Positions 35,048-44,871 are shown, counted from the first letter of the stretch. The stretch: 64,000 bases of DNA from Khoudiadiopia massiliensis (GCA_900290095.1 OKQS01000001.1:1-64000), one strand, 5' to 3'. Notes: a model not told the origin generated them from the sequence alone. A program made the numbers and translations.

Positions 35048-36412
35048 GTGAAATACCGTAGAGAGAAAGATTCAATGGGCTATATTGAGGTTCCTGAGAA
35101 TGCATATTGGGGAGCCCAGACTCAGAGATCCTATATGAATTTTCCGCAAAATGTTGAAATAATGCCAATTAGCCAGATTCACGCCCTGGCCTACATAAAG
35201 AAGGCCGCAGCGATCAGCAACAACAAGTCGGGCAAGCTGGATGATGAAAGGAAAGATGCTATTTTAGAGGCCTGTGATTGTGTTCTGGACGGGAACATGG
35301 ACGACCAGTTCCCGCTGACCGTTTGGCAGACGGGAAGCGGAACCCAGTCAAATATGAATGTCAATGAGGTTCTTAGCCACCTGGGCAATGAGCTTGCAGG
35401 CAAAGATATTCTCCATCCAAATGACCACATTAATATGTCTCAAAGCTCCAACGACACCTTTCCAACAGCAATGCATATATCTACCCTTCTTAACCTTAGG
35501 GACTACCTGTATCCGGCCTTGGAAAAGATGCGTGAGGAGTTGAAAAAACTTGAGGAAGAAAATGAGGGCATTGTGGTGACGGGAAGGACCCATCTTCAGG
35601 ATGCCACCCCCTTGAGCTTGAGCCAGGAAATTTCCGCTTGGACAACAATGCTGGAGAGGGACGGCCAATATATAAAAGACACCGAAAAAGTTTTAAGAAA
35701 GCTCGCCATTGGGGGAACCGCGGTTGGGACAGGGTTAAATGCACCTGAGGGCTTCGACAAGACCATGTGCCAAGTCCTTTCAGATTTAACAGGCCTGGAG
35801 CTCGAGGCGGATAATAACAAGTTCTTCCAGCTTTCCAGCAAGGCCGGAATGGCCAAGATGCACGGAGCCCTGAAAGTATTGGCAAGCGACCTATATAAGA
35901 TTGCCTCGGATATAAGGTTCCTGGCCTGCGGGCCAAGGTGCGGCATCGGGGAACTTATAATACCTGCCAATGAGCCCGGTTCATCTATCATGCCGGGCAA
36001 GGTCAATCCGACCCAGGTCGAGTCTTTGACCATGATCTGTCTCCAAGTTCTTGGAAATGACACTGCAATAAGCATGGCCAACACCCAGGGTCAGCTCCAG
36101 CTAAATGTATATATGCCGTTGATTATTTATAATATGACCCAGTCAATAATTCTATTGAGCAAGGGCATGGAGGACTTCACTGAAAAACTTCTAAAGGGGA
36201 TGAAGGCCAATAAGGGAAAGATAGAGGCCAATCTAAAATCAACTCTCATGACCGTTACTGCTCTGTCGCCGATCATAGGCTATGACAAGGCCTCGGAAAT
36301 AGCAAAACACGCTTATGCAAATGATATGACTTTGAAGGAAGCCTGTCTGGACTTGGGCTATCTGTCTGAGAAAGAATTTGATGAGCACAGCGATCCTAGA
36401 AAAATGATCTAA
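35048..36412 (+). CDS. fumC: Fumarate hydratase, class II
   Basis: A 454-residue fumarase that converts fumarate to malate. The substrate motif GRTHLQDATPLSLSQE carries the fumarase-specific His, and the catalytic loop is GSSIMPGKVNPTQ (about 311-323). GTG start after AAGGAGGACCA. The class II enzyme has no iron-sulfur cluster and so tolerates oxygen. It follows the aspartase and precedes malic enzyme, and its product should go straight to that enzyme. Confidence 0.95.
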   Translation: MKYRREKDSMGYIEVPENAYWGAQTQRSYMNFPQNVEIMPISQIHALAYIKKAAAISNNKSGKLDDERKDAILEACDCVLDGNMDDQFPLTVWQTGSGTQSNMNVNEVLSHLGNELAGKDILHPNDHINMSQSSNDTFPTAMHISTLLNLRDYLYPALEKMREELKKLEEENEGIVVTGRTHLQDATPLSLSQEISAWTTMLERDGQYIKDTEKVLRKLAIGGTAVGTGLNAPEGFDKTMCQVLSDLTGLELEADNNKFFQLSSKAGMAKMHGALKVLASDLYKIASDIRFLACGPRCGIGELIIPANEPGSSIMPGKVNPTQVESLTMICLQVLGNDTAISMANTQGQLQLNVYMPLIIYNMTQSIILLSKGMEDFTEKLLKGMKANKGKIEANLKSTLMTVTALSPIIGYDKASEIAKHAYANDMTLKEACLDLGYLSEKEFDEHSDPRKMI

Positions 36413-36476
36413 AAAATATGTAAAAATATAAAATATTAGTTATAATAAAAAATAAAAAAATAAAAAAGGAGGGCAA

Positions 36477-37658
36477 ATGTTAAATTTGAAGGAGCGTGCA
36501 CTGGCACTGCACGAAGAGCTTAAAGGGAAGATAACCACAGAATTAAAGACCTCGCTCAACAACAAGGAGGACCTCTCTCTGGTCTATTCGCCGGGAGTTG
36601 CTGAACCCTGTTTAAAGATTGCCGAGAACAAGGCTGATGTTTACAAATATACATTTAAAGGCAACACAATAGCTGTTGTATCGGACGGATCGGCTGTACT
36701 TGGCCTCGGAAATATAGGACCTGAGGCGGCACTTCCCGTTATGGAAGGCAAATGTTGCCTTTTCAAGAAGTTCGGCGGGGTAAATGCAGTTCCGCTTGTA
36801 ATCGGGACACAGGACACTGAAGAAATAATCAAATTTGTAAAAAACATTGCCCCGGGCTTCGGTGGAATTAACCTGGAAGATATAGCGGCTCCAAAGTGCA
36901 TTGAGATTGAAAGGCGGCTCAAGAAAGAGTTGGATATTCCAATATTCCATGATGACCAGCACGGTACGGCAATAGTCACAACTGCAGGACTTATTAACGC
37001 TCTGAAATTGGTGAAAAAAAAGCCTGAGGACTGCACAGTGGTGATTTCAGGTGTTGGGGCTGCAGGATCATCAATCATCCATATGTTATTAGGGATAGGA
37101 ATCAAGAATATTTACGGCTTCAACAGCAAGGGGATACTGAACAGGAATGTTGAATACACCAATCCTCTTTATAACGAGCTTAAAGAGATAACGAATAATG
37201 ATGCTGAGGATTTGAGCCTTGAAGAGGCTATGGCCAAGGCTGATATATTTGTTGGAGTATCGGTTCCAAATAAAGTGAACAAGGAAATGGTTAAGTCAAT
37301 GAAGAGAGACCCCATAATATTCGCTATGGCAAATCCGGATCCTGAGATAAGCTATGAAGATGCCAAGGATGCGGGAGCCAGGATAGTGGGGACAGGCAGG
37401 AGCGACTATCCCAACCAGGTCAACAATGTTCTGGCTTTCCCGGGACTTTTCAGAGGGGCCCTGTCAGTACACTCAAAGGCCATATCTGAAGAGATGAAGC
37501 TTGCAGCCGCCAAGGCCATAGCGGGCTTGATCAGCGATGAAGAGCTTAATGATGAATATGTAATACCCTCTCCCTTCGACGAGAGAGTACCTATAGCCAT
37601 TGAAAAAGAAGTTGCAAAGGTAGCTAAGGAACAGGGGCTTATCAGGAGCGACTCATAA
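36477..37658 (+). CDS. Malic enzyme (oxaloacetate-decarboxylating malate dehydrogenase)
   Basis: A 393-residue short-form malic enzyme giving pyruvate, CO2 and NADH or NADPH from malate. It has the N-terminal SLVYSPGVAEPC, the active-site VVSDGSAVLGLGNIGP, the metal site around IPIFHDDQHGTA and the Rossmann motif GVGAAG. Coenzyme choice cannot be settled by eye. GGAGGG precedes the ATG. A TTATAAT-like box in the very AT-rich 64-base gap may give it an extra promoter. Confidence 0.94.
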   Translation: MLNLKERALALHEELKGKITTELKTSLNNKEDLSLVYSPGVAEPCLKIAENKADVYKYTFKGNTIAVVSDGSAVLGLGNIGPEAALPVMEGKCCLFKKFGGVNAVPLVIGTQDTEEIIKFVKNIAPGFGGINLEDIAAPKCIEIERRLKKELDIPIFHDDQHGTAIVTTAGLINALKLVKKKPEDCTVVISGVGAAGSSIIHMLLGIGIKNIYGFNSKGILNRNVEYTNPLYNELKEITNNDAEDLSLEEAMAKADIFVGVSVPNKVNKEMVKSMKRDPIIFAMANPDPEISYEDAKDAGARIVGTGRSDYPNQVNNVLAFPGLFRGALSVHSKAISEEMKLAAAKAIAGLISDEELNDEYVIPSPFDERVPIAIEKEVAKVAKEQGLIRSDS

Positions 37659-37689
37659 TGCAATTATTATTTTTTTGAAGGAGGAGTTT

Positions 37690-38979
37690 ATGTCAGCAGA
37701 AGCTAAGAAAGTTAAGATGTCATTGACCAAGCGAATAGTTATTGCCTTGGCTCTGGGCCTTGTAACGGGGCTTGTGATTCACTATGCCCTGCCGGAAGGA
37801 ACATTCAGGGATACTGTTCTAGCTAACGGAATTTTACAGTTTGTAGGTCAGGGATTTGTACGCTTGCTGCAGTTCCTGGTTGTTCCTCTGGTACTTTTCT
37901 CCATATCAGCCGGTACCATGGCAATGTCGGATACTGCCAAGCTAGGCAGGGTGGCGGTTAAAACTCTTATAATGTACTTTATAACTACAGCTATCGCCAT
38001 TGTAATAGCTCTGCTTTTAGCTACAAACATTAATCCGGGAACAGGTGTTGACATGTCAAAAGCCATTGAGGGAGCGGGAAAAGCTGCAAAAGAATCTCCG
38101 GCCCTCATAGATACTCTCCTAAACATAATCCCCAAAAACCCATTTGCTTCATTGGCTAATGGAGAAATGCTACAAGTAATTGTAATTGCCTGCATTATCG
38201 GTTATGTTATCTCAAAAGCTCCGAAAGACATGAAAATATTCTCAGACATCATTGAAAAAGGCAACGAATTCATGATGCTCCTGACAGGCTTTTTGATGGA
38301 ATTGGCACCATACGGCGTATTTGCTCTGATAGCCCGTACTTTTGCCCAGCTGGGGCTTAGCGTTGTCGGACCCCTTCTCAAGTTCCTTGGAACCTGCATA
38401 GGAGCCATGGGCATACATGTAGCTTTGGTCTACATTCTGTTGATTGCAATTGCAATGGGCCATATCAGCCCTTCCAAGTTGATTAAGAAGGTGCTTCCGG
38501 TCTATACTTTCGCTTTTTCATCGGCATCATCAAATGCCACCATACCTTTAACACTGAAGGCCTGCGATACCTTGGGAATTTCTCGTGAAGTATCATCGTT
38601 TACTATTCCTTTAGGGGCAACCATTAACATGGATGGTACCGCCATTTATCAGGGAGTTGCAGTAGTGTTCATTGCCAATGCCTATGGAATGAACTTAACA
38701 ACAGGTCAACTTATAACAGTTGTTCTGACTGCTGTACTTGCATCAGTAGGAACCGCTGGGGTACCCGGGTCAGGCATGATCATGCTTTCAATGGTATTGG
38801 CATCAATCAATCTGCCGGTCGAGGGCATAGCTCTGATAGCTTCAGTAGAGCGTATAGTTGATATGTTCCGTACAGCATTGAACGTTACAGGCGATGTTGT
38901 TGTAACTACAGTATGTGCCAAGACCGAGGGTATGTTTGACCAAGCTGGATATGACAGCGACATAAAAGCAAAAATGTAA
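37690..38979 (+). CDS. Dicarboxylate/amino acid:cation symporter
   Basis: A 429-residue transporter of the DAACS (GltP/DctA) family that takes up glutamate, aspartate or C4-dicarboxylates with H+ or Na+. The serine-rich hairpin SSASSNATIP and the transport motif PLGATINMDGTA are present, and eight transmembrane segments with two re-entrant loops are expected. GGAGGAG fixes the start at 37690. As the last gene of the aspartate module, before a terminator, it is the likely importer of that substrate. Confidence 0.93.
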   Translation: MSAEAKKVKMSLTKRIVIALALGLVTGLVIHYALPEGTFRDTVLANGILQFVGQGFVRLLQFLVVPLVLFSISAGTMAMSDTAKLGRVAVKTLIMYFITTAIAIVIALLLATNINPGTGVDMSKAIEGAGKAAKESPALIDTLLNIIPKNPFASLANGEMLQVIVIACIIGYVISKAPKDMKIFSDIIEKGNEFMMLLTGFLMELAPYGVFALIARTFAQLGLSVVGPLLKFLGTCIGAMGIHVALVYILLIAIAMGHISPSKLIKKVLPVYTFAFSSASSNATIPLTLKACDTLGISREVSSFTIPLGATINMDGTAIYQGVAVVFIANAYGMNLTTGQLITVVLTAVLASVGTAGVPGSGMIMLSMVLASINLPVEGIALIASVERIVDMFRTALNVTGDVVVTTVCAKTEGMFDQAGYDSDIKAKM

Positions 38980-39043
38980 TTAAGTTTTTCGTCTGTTAGA
39001 GAGATCATCTCTAAATTCGGGTGATCAAATAGGATATAAAAAT

Positions 39044-39087
39044 GGGACTGCATTTTGACAATTCATTGTCGGATGCAGTCCCTTTTT
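39044..39087. terminator. Bidirectional terminator between the transporter and rplT
   Basis: A 10-bp stem GGGACTGCAT / ATGCAGTCCC with an inner GACA..TGTC pairing has TTTTT after it on the plus strand and ATTTTT on the minus strand. It therefore serves both convergent units. Confidence 0.9.
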
Positions 39088-39107
39088 AAGTTTGAATTTC
39101 TTATAAC

Positions 39108-39452
39108 TTATTTAACTTTTTCTACCAAGGCCTTAAAATCATCAGGATTATGAATGGCCATCTCGGAAAGAATCTTACGATTGATATCAATGTTGTTCTT
39201 CTTTAAGCCGCTCATAAATTGTGAATAGTTGGTCCCGTTTGACCTGCAGGCAGCATTTATACGTGCAATCCAAAGTCTGCGGAAGTCACGTTTCCTGCGC
39301 TTACGTCCAACATATGAGTACTGAAGTGATCTTATAACCGCCTGTTTTGCTGTGCGGAAAAGGGTATGCTTTGAGCCGAAATATCCCTTAGCCTGGCGGA
39401 GAATATTTTTATGATTTTTCTTGGCGTTGACGCCACCTTTAACTCTTGCCAT
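39108..39452 (-). CDS. rplT: 50S ribosomal protein L20
   Basis: A 114-residue L20 with the typical start MARVKGGVNAKKNHKNILRQ and the RRRKRDFRRLWI segment. It binds 23S rRNA early in large-subunit assembly. In Firmicutes L20 also binds the leader of its own operon and represses it. It is the last gene of infC-rpmI-rplT. Confidence 0.98.
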   Translation of the reverse strand: MARVKGGVNAKKNHKNILRQAKGYFGSKHTLFRTAKQAVIRSLQYSYVGRKRRKRDFRRLWIARINAACRSNGTNYSQFMSGLKKNNIDINRKILSEMAIHNPDDFKALVEKVK

Positions 39453-39470
39453 TTATTTCCTCCATCCTAA

Positions 39471-39674
39471 CTAACGGGGTAACATCTTATCAATGCGCTT
39501 CATATCCGAGTCGCTTACTATCGCTGATTTCCTCAGCCTTCTGACGGTGGTCTGGGGATAATGTGAGGTAATATGGTTCATACCTGATCTCCAGCGTTTA
39601 AGCTTGCCGCTTCCTGTTCTTTTGAAACGCTTGGCTGAAGCTCTATGGGTTTTCATTTTAATTTTTTTTGCCAT
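39471..39674 (-). CDS. rpmI: 50S ribosomal protein L35
   Basis: A 67-residue L35 ([18 protein letters not shown]..). The start at 39674 has AAGGAGG upstream. A longer in-frame reading to 39770 runs into infC and is rejected. Confidence 0.97.
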   Translation of the reverse strand: MAKKIKMKTHRASAKRFKRTGSGKLKRWRSGMNHITSHYPQTTVRRLRKSAIVSDSDMKRIDKMLPR

Positions 39675-39684
39675 CGTATCCTCC

Positions 39685-40197
39685 TTATTTGTCTGAAGTC
39701 GGCTCAAGGACCATAACCATACTGCGGCCTTCCATGGTCGGTTTCTTGTCAACAAATCCGCTGTCACCAATCAATTCAACGAACTGATCAAGAACCTCAC
39801 GGCCTAAATCCTTATGTCCCATTTCTCGACCGCGGAAACGCACGCTTACCTTACAGGCATCGCCTCCATCAAGGAAGCCCCTAACCTTTTTTGCCTTGGT
39901 TTCCAGGTCATGTGAATCAATACGGGGAGACAACCTCATCTCTCTGGTATTCTTATTCTTCTGATTCCTACGCTGTTCCTTTTGTTTCTTCAGGGTATCG
40001 TAGCGGAATTTGCCGTAATCCATAAGCTTAGCCACTGGGGGCTGGGCCTCCGGCGATATTAGAACAAGGTCAAGATCATGGCTTTCAGCCATATCAAGAG
40101 CTTCTTCCAAGGCAACAATTCCAATCTGCTCACCGGTTTCTGAAATGAGACGGACCTCTTTAGAATCAATGAGATCGTTCATGATTAAATCCTTAAT
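39685..40197 (-). CDS. infC: Translation initiation factor IF-3
   Basis: IF-3 checks start codons and keeps the ribosomal subunits apart. The N-domain ([13 protein letters not shown]..) and C-domain ([22 protein letters not shown]) are both complete, 170 residues with the start given here. I chose an ATT codon at 40197, seven bases after AGGAGG, because the peptide from there matches the N-terminus of other IF-3s and ATT starts are common for infC, giving self-control by IF-3. An ATG at 40182 (165 residues) with AAGGA upstream is the alternative. Confidence 0.92.
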   Translation of the reverse strand: MKDLIMNDLIDSKEVRLISETGEQIGIVALEEALDMAESHDLDLVLISPEAQPPVAKLMDYGKFRYDTLKKQKEQRRNQKNKNTREMRLSPRIDSHDLETKAKKVRGFLDGGDACKVSVRFRGREMGHKDLGREVLDQFVELIGDSGFVDKKPTMEGRSMVMVLEPTSDK

Positions 40198-40204
40198 AAT
40201 GCCA

Positions 40205-40329
40205 CCTCCTAAGCACCAAACAATAAAAAATAGCAGGCAAAGCACCCGCTAATTCCAAATGACCTAAAGTCTATTATAGAATAACCGAACAGGTAAACCC
40301 GGTCGGTGAGAGCGGAAACTCTGCTTAAC
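40205..40329 (-). promoter_or_regulatory. L20-type leader of infC-rpmI-rplT
   Basis: The 5' untranslated RNA starts with GCAGAGTTTCCGCTCTCACC, a short hairpin typical of the Firmicutes L20 leader, then shows further pairing (GACCGGGTT / GGTC) and an attenuator. L20 binding to such leaders favours termination when free ribosomal protein is in excess. Boundaries are estimated from the promoter and infC. Confidence 0.78.
40225..40251 (-). terminator. Attenuator within the infC leader
   Basis: On the minus strand AGCGGG / CCTGCT stems (one G-T pair) are followed by TTTTTT, about 28 bases before infC. This is the premature stop site expected in an L20 leader. Confidence 0.78.
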
Positions 40330-40335
40330 AAAAAA

Positions 40336-40364
40336 AGTATAGGTTAATATCCGAGGCTTGTCAA
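40336..40364 (-). promoter_or_regulatory. Promoter of infC-rpmI-rplT
   Basis: Minus-strand TTGACA (40359-40364), exactly 17 bases, and TATACT (40336-40341). Confidence 0.9.
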
Positions 40365-40414
40365 GTAAAAGCTCAAAATTTCTAAAAATCGGCCCTTGTC
40401 CGAGTGGGCAAGCC

Positions 40415-40443
40415 TTTAAAGTATGCCTCTTCTCTATTATAAT
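40415..40443 (+). promoter_or_regulatory. Probable promoter of the SpoU-pheST series
   Basis: TTTAAA (40415-40420), 17 bases and TATAAT (40438-40443), 47 bases before the methyltransferase start. No T-box fits into the short leader. Confidence 0.6.
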
Positions 40444-40489
40444 GTAAAGATGTCGAAATAAATATTATGAAAATGAGAGGCCAGACCAA

Positions 40490-41341
40490 ATGTTGATAGA
40501 AAGCAGGAACAATCCTAAATATAAGGCCTGGTTAAAGTTAAGGACAGCCAGAGGGAGGAAAAAAGAGGGGGCTTTTATTATTGAAAGCCACAAGCTACTT
40601 GCAGATGCTATTCTTTCCGGAATAAAAATCGGGGCCATACTTGTAGATGAGGAGGCTGGCGAACTTTGTATGGACAGGCTCCTTTTGAATATAGAGGAGA
40701 GAAGAAAAAGTGCCGACTTCAAAGACTTGGATAAGATTGCTATAAAAGAACCCTATATTTTGACTTCAAAGCTTTTCAGAGAACTGAGTGAAATGGAAAG
40801 CCCTGATGGAATAATGGCTGTTTGCCAAGGGGGACTTGAGAAGAATTTCAAAGGTCAAGCTGAGGCCGGTAGGGTTTTGATTCTGGATAGGATCAGAGAT
40901 CCCGGTAATTTAGGAACACTCTTAAGGTCTGCGGAAGCCTTCAATTTTAAGACAGTAATTTGTCTGGATTCCTGTGACATCGGCAATTACAAGACTCTGA
41001 GGGCATCAATGGGATCGGCCTTCAGACTTGATATTTATAAGACCGGTTATAATGACGGATTGGAAAAACTGGAAAAATGGAAGGAAGAAAGCGCCTGCCA
41101 ATGGTACGGAGGGGACATGGAGGGCTTGGATTTTAGGAAAATACAAGCATGTGATAAAATGGCCCTGGTCATTGGAAACGAGGGCGGGGGCCTGTCGGAC
41201 TGGTTCATTCGAAGGTTGGACAGGACGATAAAAATCCCCATGCAGGGCCGGGGTGAATCTTTAAATGCGGCCGTTTCCGGATCAATACTCATGGCAAGAT
41301 TGGCCTTGACGGAAGATTATAATAGCGAAATAAATTTTTAA
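40490..41341 (+). CDS. SpoU/TrmH-family RNA 2'-O-methyltransferase
   Basis: A 283-residue protein with an N-terminal substrate-binding domain (about 1-115) and a C-terminal SPOUT knot: RVLILDRIRDPGNLGTLLRSAEAF, LVIGNEGGGL and SLNAAVSGSILM. It methylates a ribose in rRNA or tRNA. The target cannot be assigned by eye. A gene of this family just before pheST is usual in Firmicutes (YsgA-like). Confidence 0.92.
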   Translation: MLIESRNNPKYKAWLKLRTARGRKKEGAFIIESHKLLADAILSGIKIGAILVDEEAGELCMDRLLLNIEERRKSADFKDLDKIAIKEPYILTSKLFRELSEMESPDGIMAVCQGGLEKNFKGQAEAGRVLILDRIRDPGNLGTLLRSAEAFNFKTVICLDSCDIGNYKTLRASMGSAFRLDIYKTGYNDGLEKLEKWKEESACQWYGGDMEGLDFRKIQACDKMALVIGNEGGGLSDWFIRRLDRTIKIPMQGRGESLNAAVSGSILMARLALTEDYNSEINF

Positions 41342-41371
41342 TTATTAACATAAGTGCTTTATGGAGGAAAT

Positions 41372-42409
41372 ATGCTTGATAAAGAGAAGAAAATCGTAGA
41401 AGAAGCTGAAAGAAGTATAGAATCGGCGAAAAGTGAAGAAGAGCTGGAAAAGATCAGGGTTGATGTTTTGGGCAAAAAGGGCTCATTGACAGCCATCCTA
41501 AAAGAGCTGAAATCCCTGTCTCCCGAAGAGAAAAAAGAACTTGGAAAGACTGCAAACATAGATAAGCAGAGACTTTTTGAAGCTATAAATAAAAAAAGAC
41601 AGGATCTGATTGAACAGGTATCAGTGGTCGAGGGAAAGCTGGACCTTACAAGGCCCGGCAACTTACCTAAGAGAGGAGCCCTGCATCCCATTACTCAAAT
41701 GATGTATGACCTCAACGATGCCTTTCTTTCACTTGGCTTCGAGGTATTCTCGGAAGATGACATATCGAGCGAAAAGTATGCCTTCGACAATCTGAATTTC
41801 CCTCCTAACCACCCTGCCAGGGAGACCATGGACACCTATTGGCTGGAAGGGACTGAGGACAAGCTGGGATATGAGAGACTTGCCCTGAGGCCTCACCTTA
41901 CGGGGGCTTCCGTCCGCTATCTTAAAAAGCATGGGGCTCCGGCAAGATTCGTATATCCGGGACCTGTCTACAGGAATGAAACCACCGACGCCAATCATGA
42001 AAGAGCCTTCACCCAGTATGAGGCCCTCATCGTTGATAAAGATTTTTCTTTCGCCTCAGGTAAGCTTCTTATAGATACTATTTTAGAGAAAGTCTTCGGC
42101 CACCACGTCAATACCAGGATGAGGGCCGGATTCTTTCCCTTTGTAGAACCGGGCTTTGAAATTGATATGGAATGCCAGGTTTGCAAGGGCAAGGGCTGCA
42201 AGGTCTGCCACCATGAAGGCTGGCTGGAGGTAATGCCGGGCGGCTCACCCCACCCCAATGTCCTTAAAGCGGCGGGCCTGGATCCTCAAATCTGGTCGGG
42301 CTTTTATATAAACATAGGCCTGGACAGGCTGGTTATGATGCGCTACGGAGTGGATGATGTCAGACTCTTCCATTCTGCCGACCTGCGTTTCCTTAAACAA
42401 TTTCGTTAG
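41372..42409 (+). CDS. pheS: Phenylalanyl-tRNA synthetase alpha subunit
   Basis: A 345-residue catalytic subunit. The N-terminal coiled coil (about 1-85) binds tRNA. The core shows HPITQMMYDL, class II motif 2 (GPVYRNETTDANHERAFTQ) and the C-terminal GLDRLVMMRYG. TATGGAGGAAAT sets the start at 41372. pheT follows after eight bases. Confidence 0.97.
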   Translation: MLDKEKKIVEEAERSIESAKSEEELEKIRVDVLGKKGSLTAILKELKSLSPEEKKELGKTANIDKQRLFEAINKKRQDLIEQVSVVEGKLDLTRPGNLPKRGALHPITQMMYDLNDAFLSLGFEVFSEDDISSEKYAFDNLNFPPNHPARETMDTYWLEGTEDKLGYERLALRPHLTGASVRYLKKHGAPARFVYPGPVYRNETTDANHERAFTQYEALIVDKDFSFASGKLLIDTILEKVFGHHVNTRMRAGFFPFVEPGFEIDMECQVCKGKGCKVCHHEGWLEVMPGGSPHPNVLKAAGLDPQIWSGFYINIGLDRLVMMRYGVDDVRLFHSADLRFLKQFR

Positions 42410-42417
42410 GAGGAATT

Positions 42418-44856
42418 ATGAAATTATCCTATAAATGGTTAAAAAAATATGTTGATCTGCCGGAAAATCTGACAATGAAGAAGCTGAGCTATGATTTGAC
42501 TATGAGGACGGTTGAGGTCGAATCGGCAATAGACTTGGCAGAAAAATATAAAAATATTGTAGTTGGAATTATAAAAGAAGTAAAACTCCATCCCAATGCT
42601 GATAAGCTCAGGCTCTTGACTGTGGACATAGGAGAAGAGGATGTTCAGATAGTATGTGGGGGAGAGAATCTCATAGAGGGACATGCTGTAGTATGTGCCC
42701 TTCCGGGTTCCAGCGTTATTTGGCACGGCAAGGGTGATCCTCAGATCATTGAAAAGTCCGAGCTCAGGGGAGAGGAATCCTACGGAATGGTTTGCGGGGC
42801 TGAAGAAGTGGGCCTGGGCGATCTTTTCCCACCCCAATCTGAAAGGGAAATAGTCGATCTGAGCCTTGAAATGCCCGATGTGGATTTAAAGGCGGGCCAA
42901 GCTGTAAGTCAGCTCCTTGACCTGGACGACTTTATTATAGAAATTGAAAATAAATCATTGACGAACAGGCCTGACCTCTGGTGCCACTATGGCATAGCCA
43001 GGGAACTTTCAGCAATTTATGGCGGAAAATTGAAGGCCCTGCCCAAGTTTGAAGGGATTCAAAGTTCAAAGGCCTTCCCGATCGAGATAGAGAATCAAGA
43101 CCTCTGTCACAGGTTCATGGCTGGCCACTACACAGGAGTTGATTCAAGAAAGGCTCCCCTTTGGATGAGGCTTGCCCTCATGAAGGTGGGAATCCGCTCA
43201 ATAAATGCTCTGGTCGACTGGACCAACTATGTCATGATGGCGGTGGGAAATCCGAGCCATGCCTACGACAGGGACCATATCGAGGGGAGTATTAGGGTAA
43301 GGTCCGCAAGGCAAGGGGAAGACCTGACCATACTTGATGGGACTGAGCTCAAGCTCAATGAAAATGACATAGTCATAGCTGATGATAAAAAGGCCCTGGG
43401 CCTTGCGGGCTGCATGGGGGGAGCTAAAGACTCAATAAGCGATTCAACTAAAGAAGTGGTCCTTGAGATTGCCAATTTCAACCCCCATGTTATAAGAAAA
43501 ACATCGCAAAGATACGATATAAGGACAGAATCCTCGCAAAGAAATGAGAAAGGCCTTGACACTCAAAGGGCCCAACAAGCTTTTGCCTTTGCAGATAAGC
43601 TTCTTAAGGAGATCTTCCCTGAGGCTGAACTTGTGGCTTTCTCGGATTTGAATTCACAGCCGACCGAGAACAAAGAGGTTGATGTTTCTCTAAATTGGCT
43701 TAATAAGAGATTGGGTAAGGAGACCGACCTTGAGGAAGTTGAAAGGCTTTTGAGGCCCCTTGGCTTTACAACTCAGTCGGAAGAGAAGGAAAATGACACC
43801 TTTCTTGCCATAACCGTCCCAAGCTGGAGGTCAACCGGGGATGTTTCCCTGCCTGACGATATTCTGGAAGAAGTTGCCAGGATGATTGGCTATGAAAACT
43901 TTGACCTGCTGGCACCGACAGTAAGCCTGACCAAGGCTATTAACCAAAGGGAGGTCAGACTGGAAAGAAATATAGCCGAATACCTTGCATTCAGCTGTGG
44001 ATTTTATGAGATAAAGACCTATCCCTGGGTCAGGGACGACTATATAGAGGCCTCGGGAGACGATCAGGAAGCTATGCTGAGCCTGGCCCAGCCCCCGGCA
44101 CCGGATAGGGGAAGGCTGAGGTCAAGCCTGGTTCCGGGCCTCCTGGAATCAATTATAAGCAACGCCAGATTCTTTGAGGATTTCAGGATCTTTGAAATAG
44201 GCCAGGTCTATAAGAAGGGTCGGATGATGCCATCAGAGGAGAAGGAAGTCCTTCCCCTGCAGAAAAAGCAGCTTGCAGGGGCTCTTGTAGGTAAGGATGC
44301 CGAGTCCCTCTTCTACGATGCCAAGGGTCTCATAGAAAGCCTGGCCCCAAGTGTACAGACTGACAGTTTGACTTTCGATCTCAAAGAGGAACCCAAATGG
44401 GCTGACAATAAGGCCTGGCTCAACATCATCTATAATGGGGAAAAAATCGGGGATCTGGGTCTTCTGTCAAATAAGGTTAAACACGATATAGACCTTAAGT
44501 ATCTCAATACCTGTATCTTTATTTTGGACATAGGCAAGCTTAAGGCCCATGATTCAAGGACCAACACCTATCAAGCCCTGCCTCAGTACCCACATGTAAA
44601 GCAGGACCTTTCAGTAATAGTCGATAAGGATGTGAATTGGAAGGATGTGGAAGATAGGCTTGAGTCGATGGTATATTCTCTTGAATTCGTGGATGAATAT
44701 CATGGGGAGCAGATACCTGAGGACAAGAAATCAATAACACTTAGGGTTGAGTTGGCTTCAGATCAAGGAACCTTGACAACAGCCCAAATTAACGAAGAGA
44801 TGAAGAAAATCCGACTTTCCTTGGAAGCTTTGGGAGCTCGGGACAGGTCTGTTTGA
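42418..44856 (+). CDS. pheT: Phenylalanyl-tRNA synthetase beta subunit
   Basis: An 812-residue subunit with the bacterial domain order: an N-terminal tRNA-binding (EMAP-like) domain (about 40-155, HPNADKLRLLTVDIG), the B3/B4 editing region (NRPDLWCHYGIARELSA), B5, the catalytic-like core and a C-terminal FDX-ACB anticodon domain (YPHVKQDLSVIVD). It pairs with PheS as an alpha2-beta2 enzyme. AGGAGG precedes the ATG. Confidence 0.97.
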   Translation: MKLSYKWLKKYVDLPENLTMKKLSYDLTMRTVEVESAIDLAEKYKNIVVGIIKEVKLHPNADKLRLLTVDIGEEDVQIVCGGENLIEGHAVVCALPGSSVIWHGKGDPQIIEKSELRGEESYGMVCGAEEVGLGDLFPPQSEREIVDLSLEMPDVDLKAGQAVSQLLDLDDFIIEIENKSLTNRPDLWCHYGIARELSAIYGGKLKALPKFEGIQSSKAFPIEIENQDLCHRFMAGHYTGVDSRKAPLWMRLALMKVGIRSINALVDWTNYVMMAVGNPSHAYDRDHIEGSIRVRSARQGEDLTILDGTELKLNENDIVIADDKKALGLAGCMGGAKDSISDSTKEVVLEIANFNPHVIRKTSQRYDIRTESSQRNEKGLDTQRAQQAFAFADKLLKEIFPEAELVAFSDLNSQPTENKEVDVSLNWLNKRLGKETDLEEVERLLRPLGFTTQSEEKENDTFLAITVPSWRSTGDVSLPDDILEEVARMIGYENFDLLAPTVSLTKAINQREVRLERNIAEYLAFSCGFYEIKTYPWVRDDYIEASGDDQEAMLSLAQPPAPDRGRLRSSLVPGLLESIISNARFFEDFRIFEIGQVYKKGRMMPSEEKEVLPLQKKQLAGALVGKDAESLFYDAKGLIESLAPSVQTDSLTFDLKEEPKWADNKAWLNIIYNGEKIGDLGLLSNKVKHDIDLKYLNTCIFILDIGKLKAHDSRTNTYQALPQYPHVKQDLSVIVDKDVNWKDVEDRLESMVYSLEFVDEYHGEQIPEDKKSITLRVELASDQGTLTTAQINEEMKKIRLSLEALGARDRSV

Positions 44857-44871
44857 TATAAGGGGGCTAAA

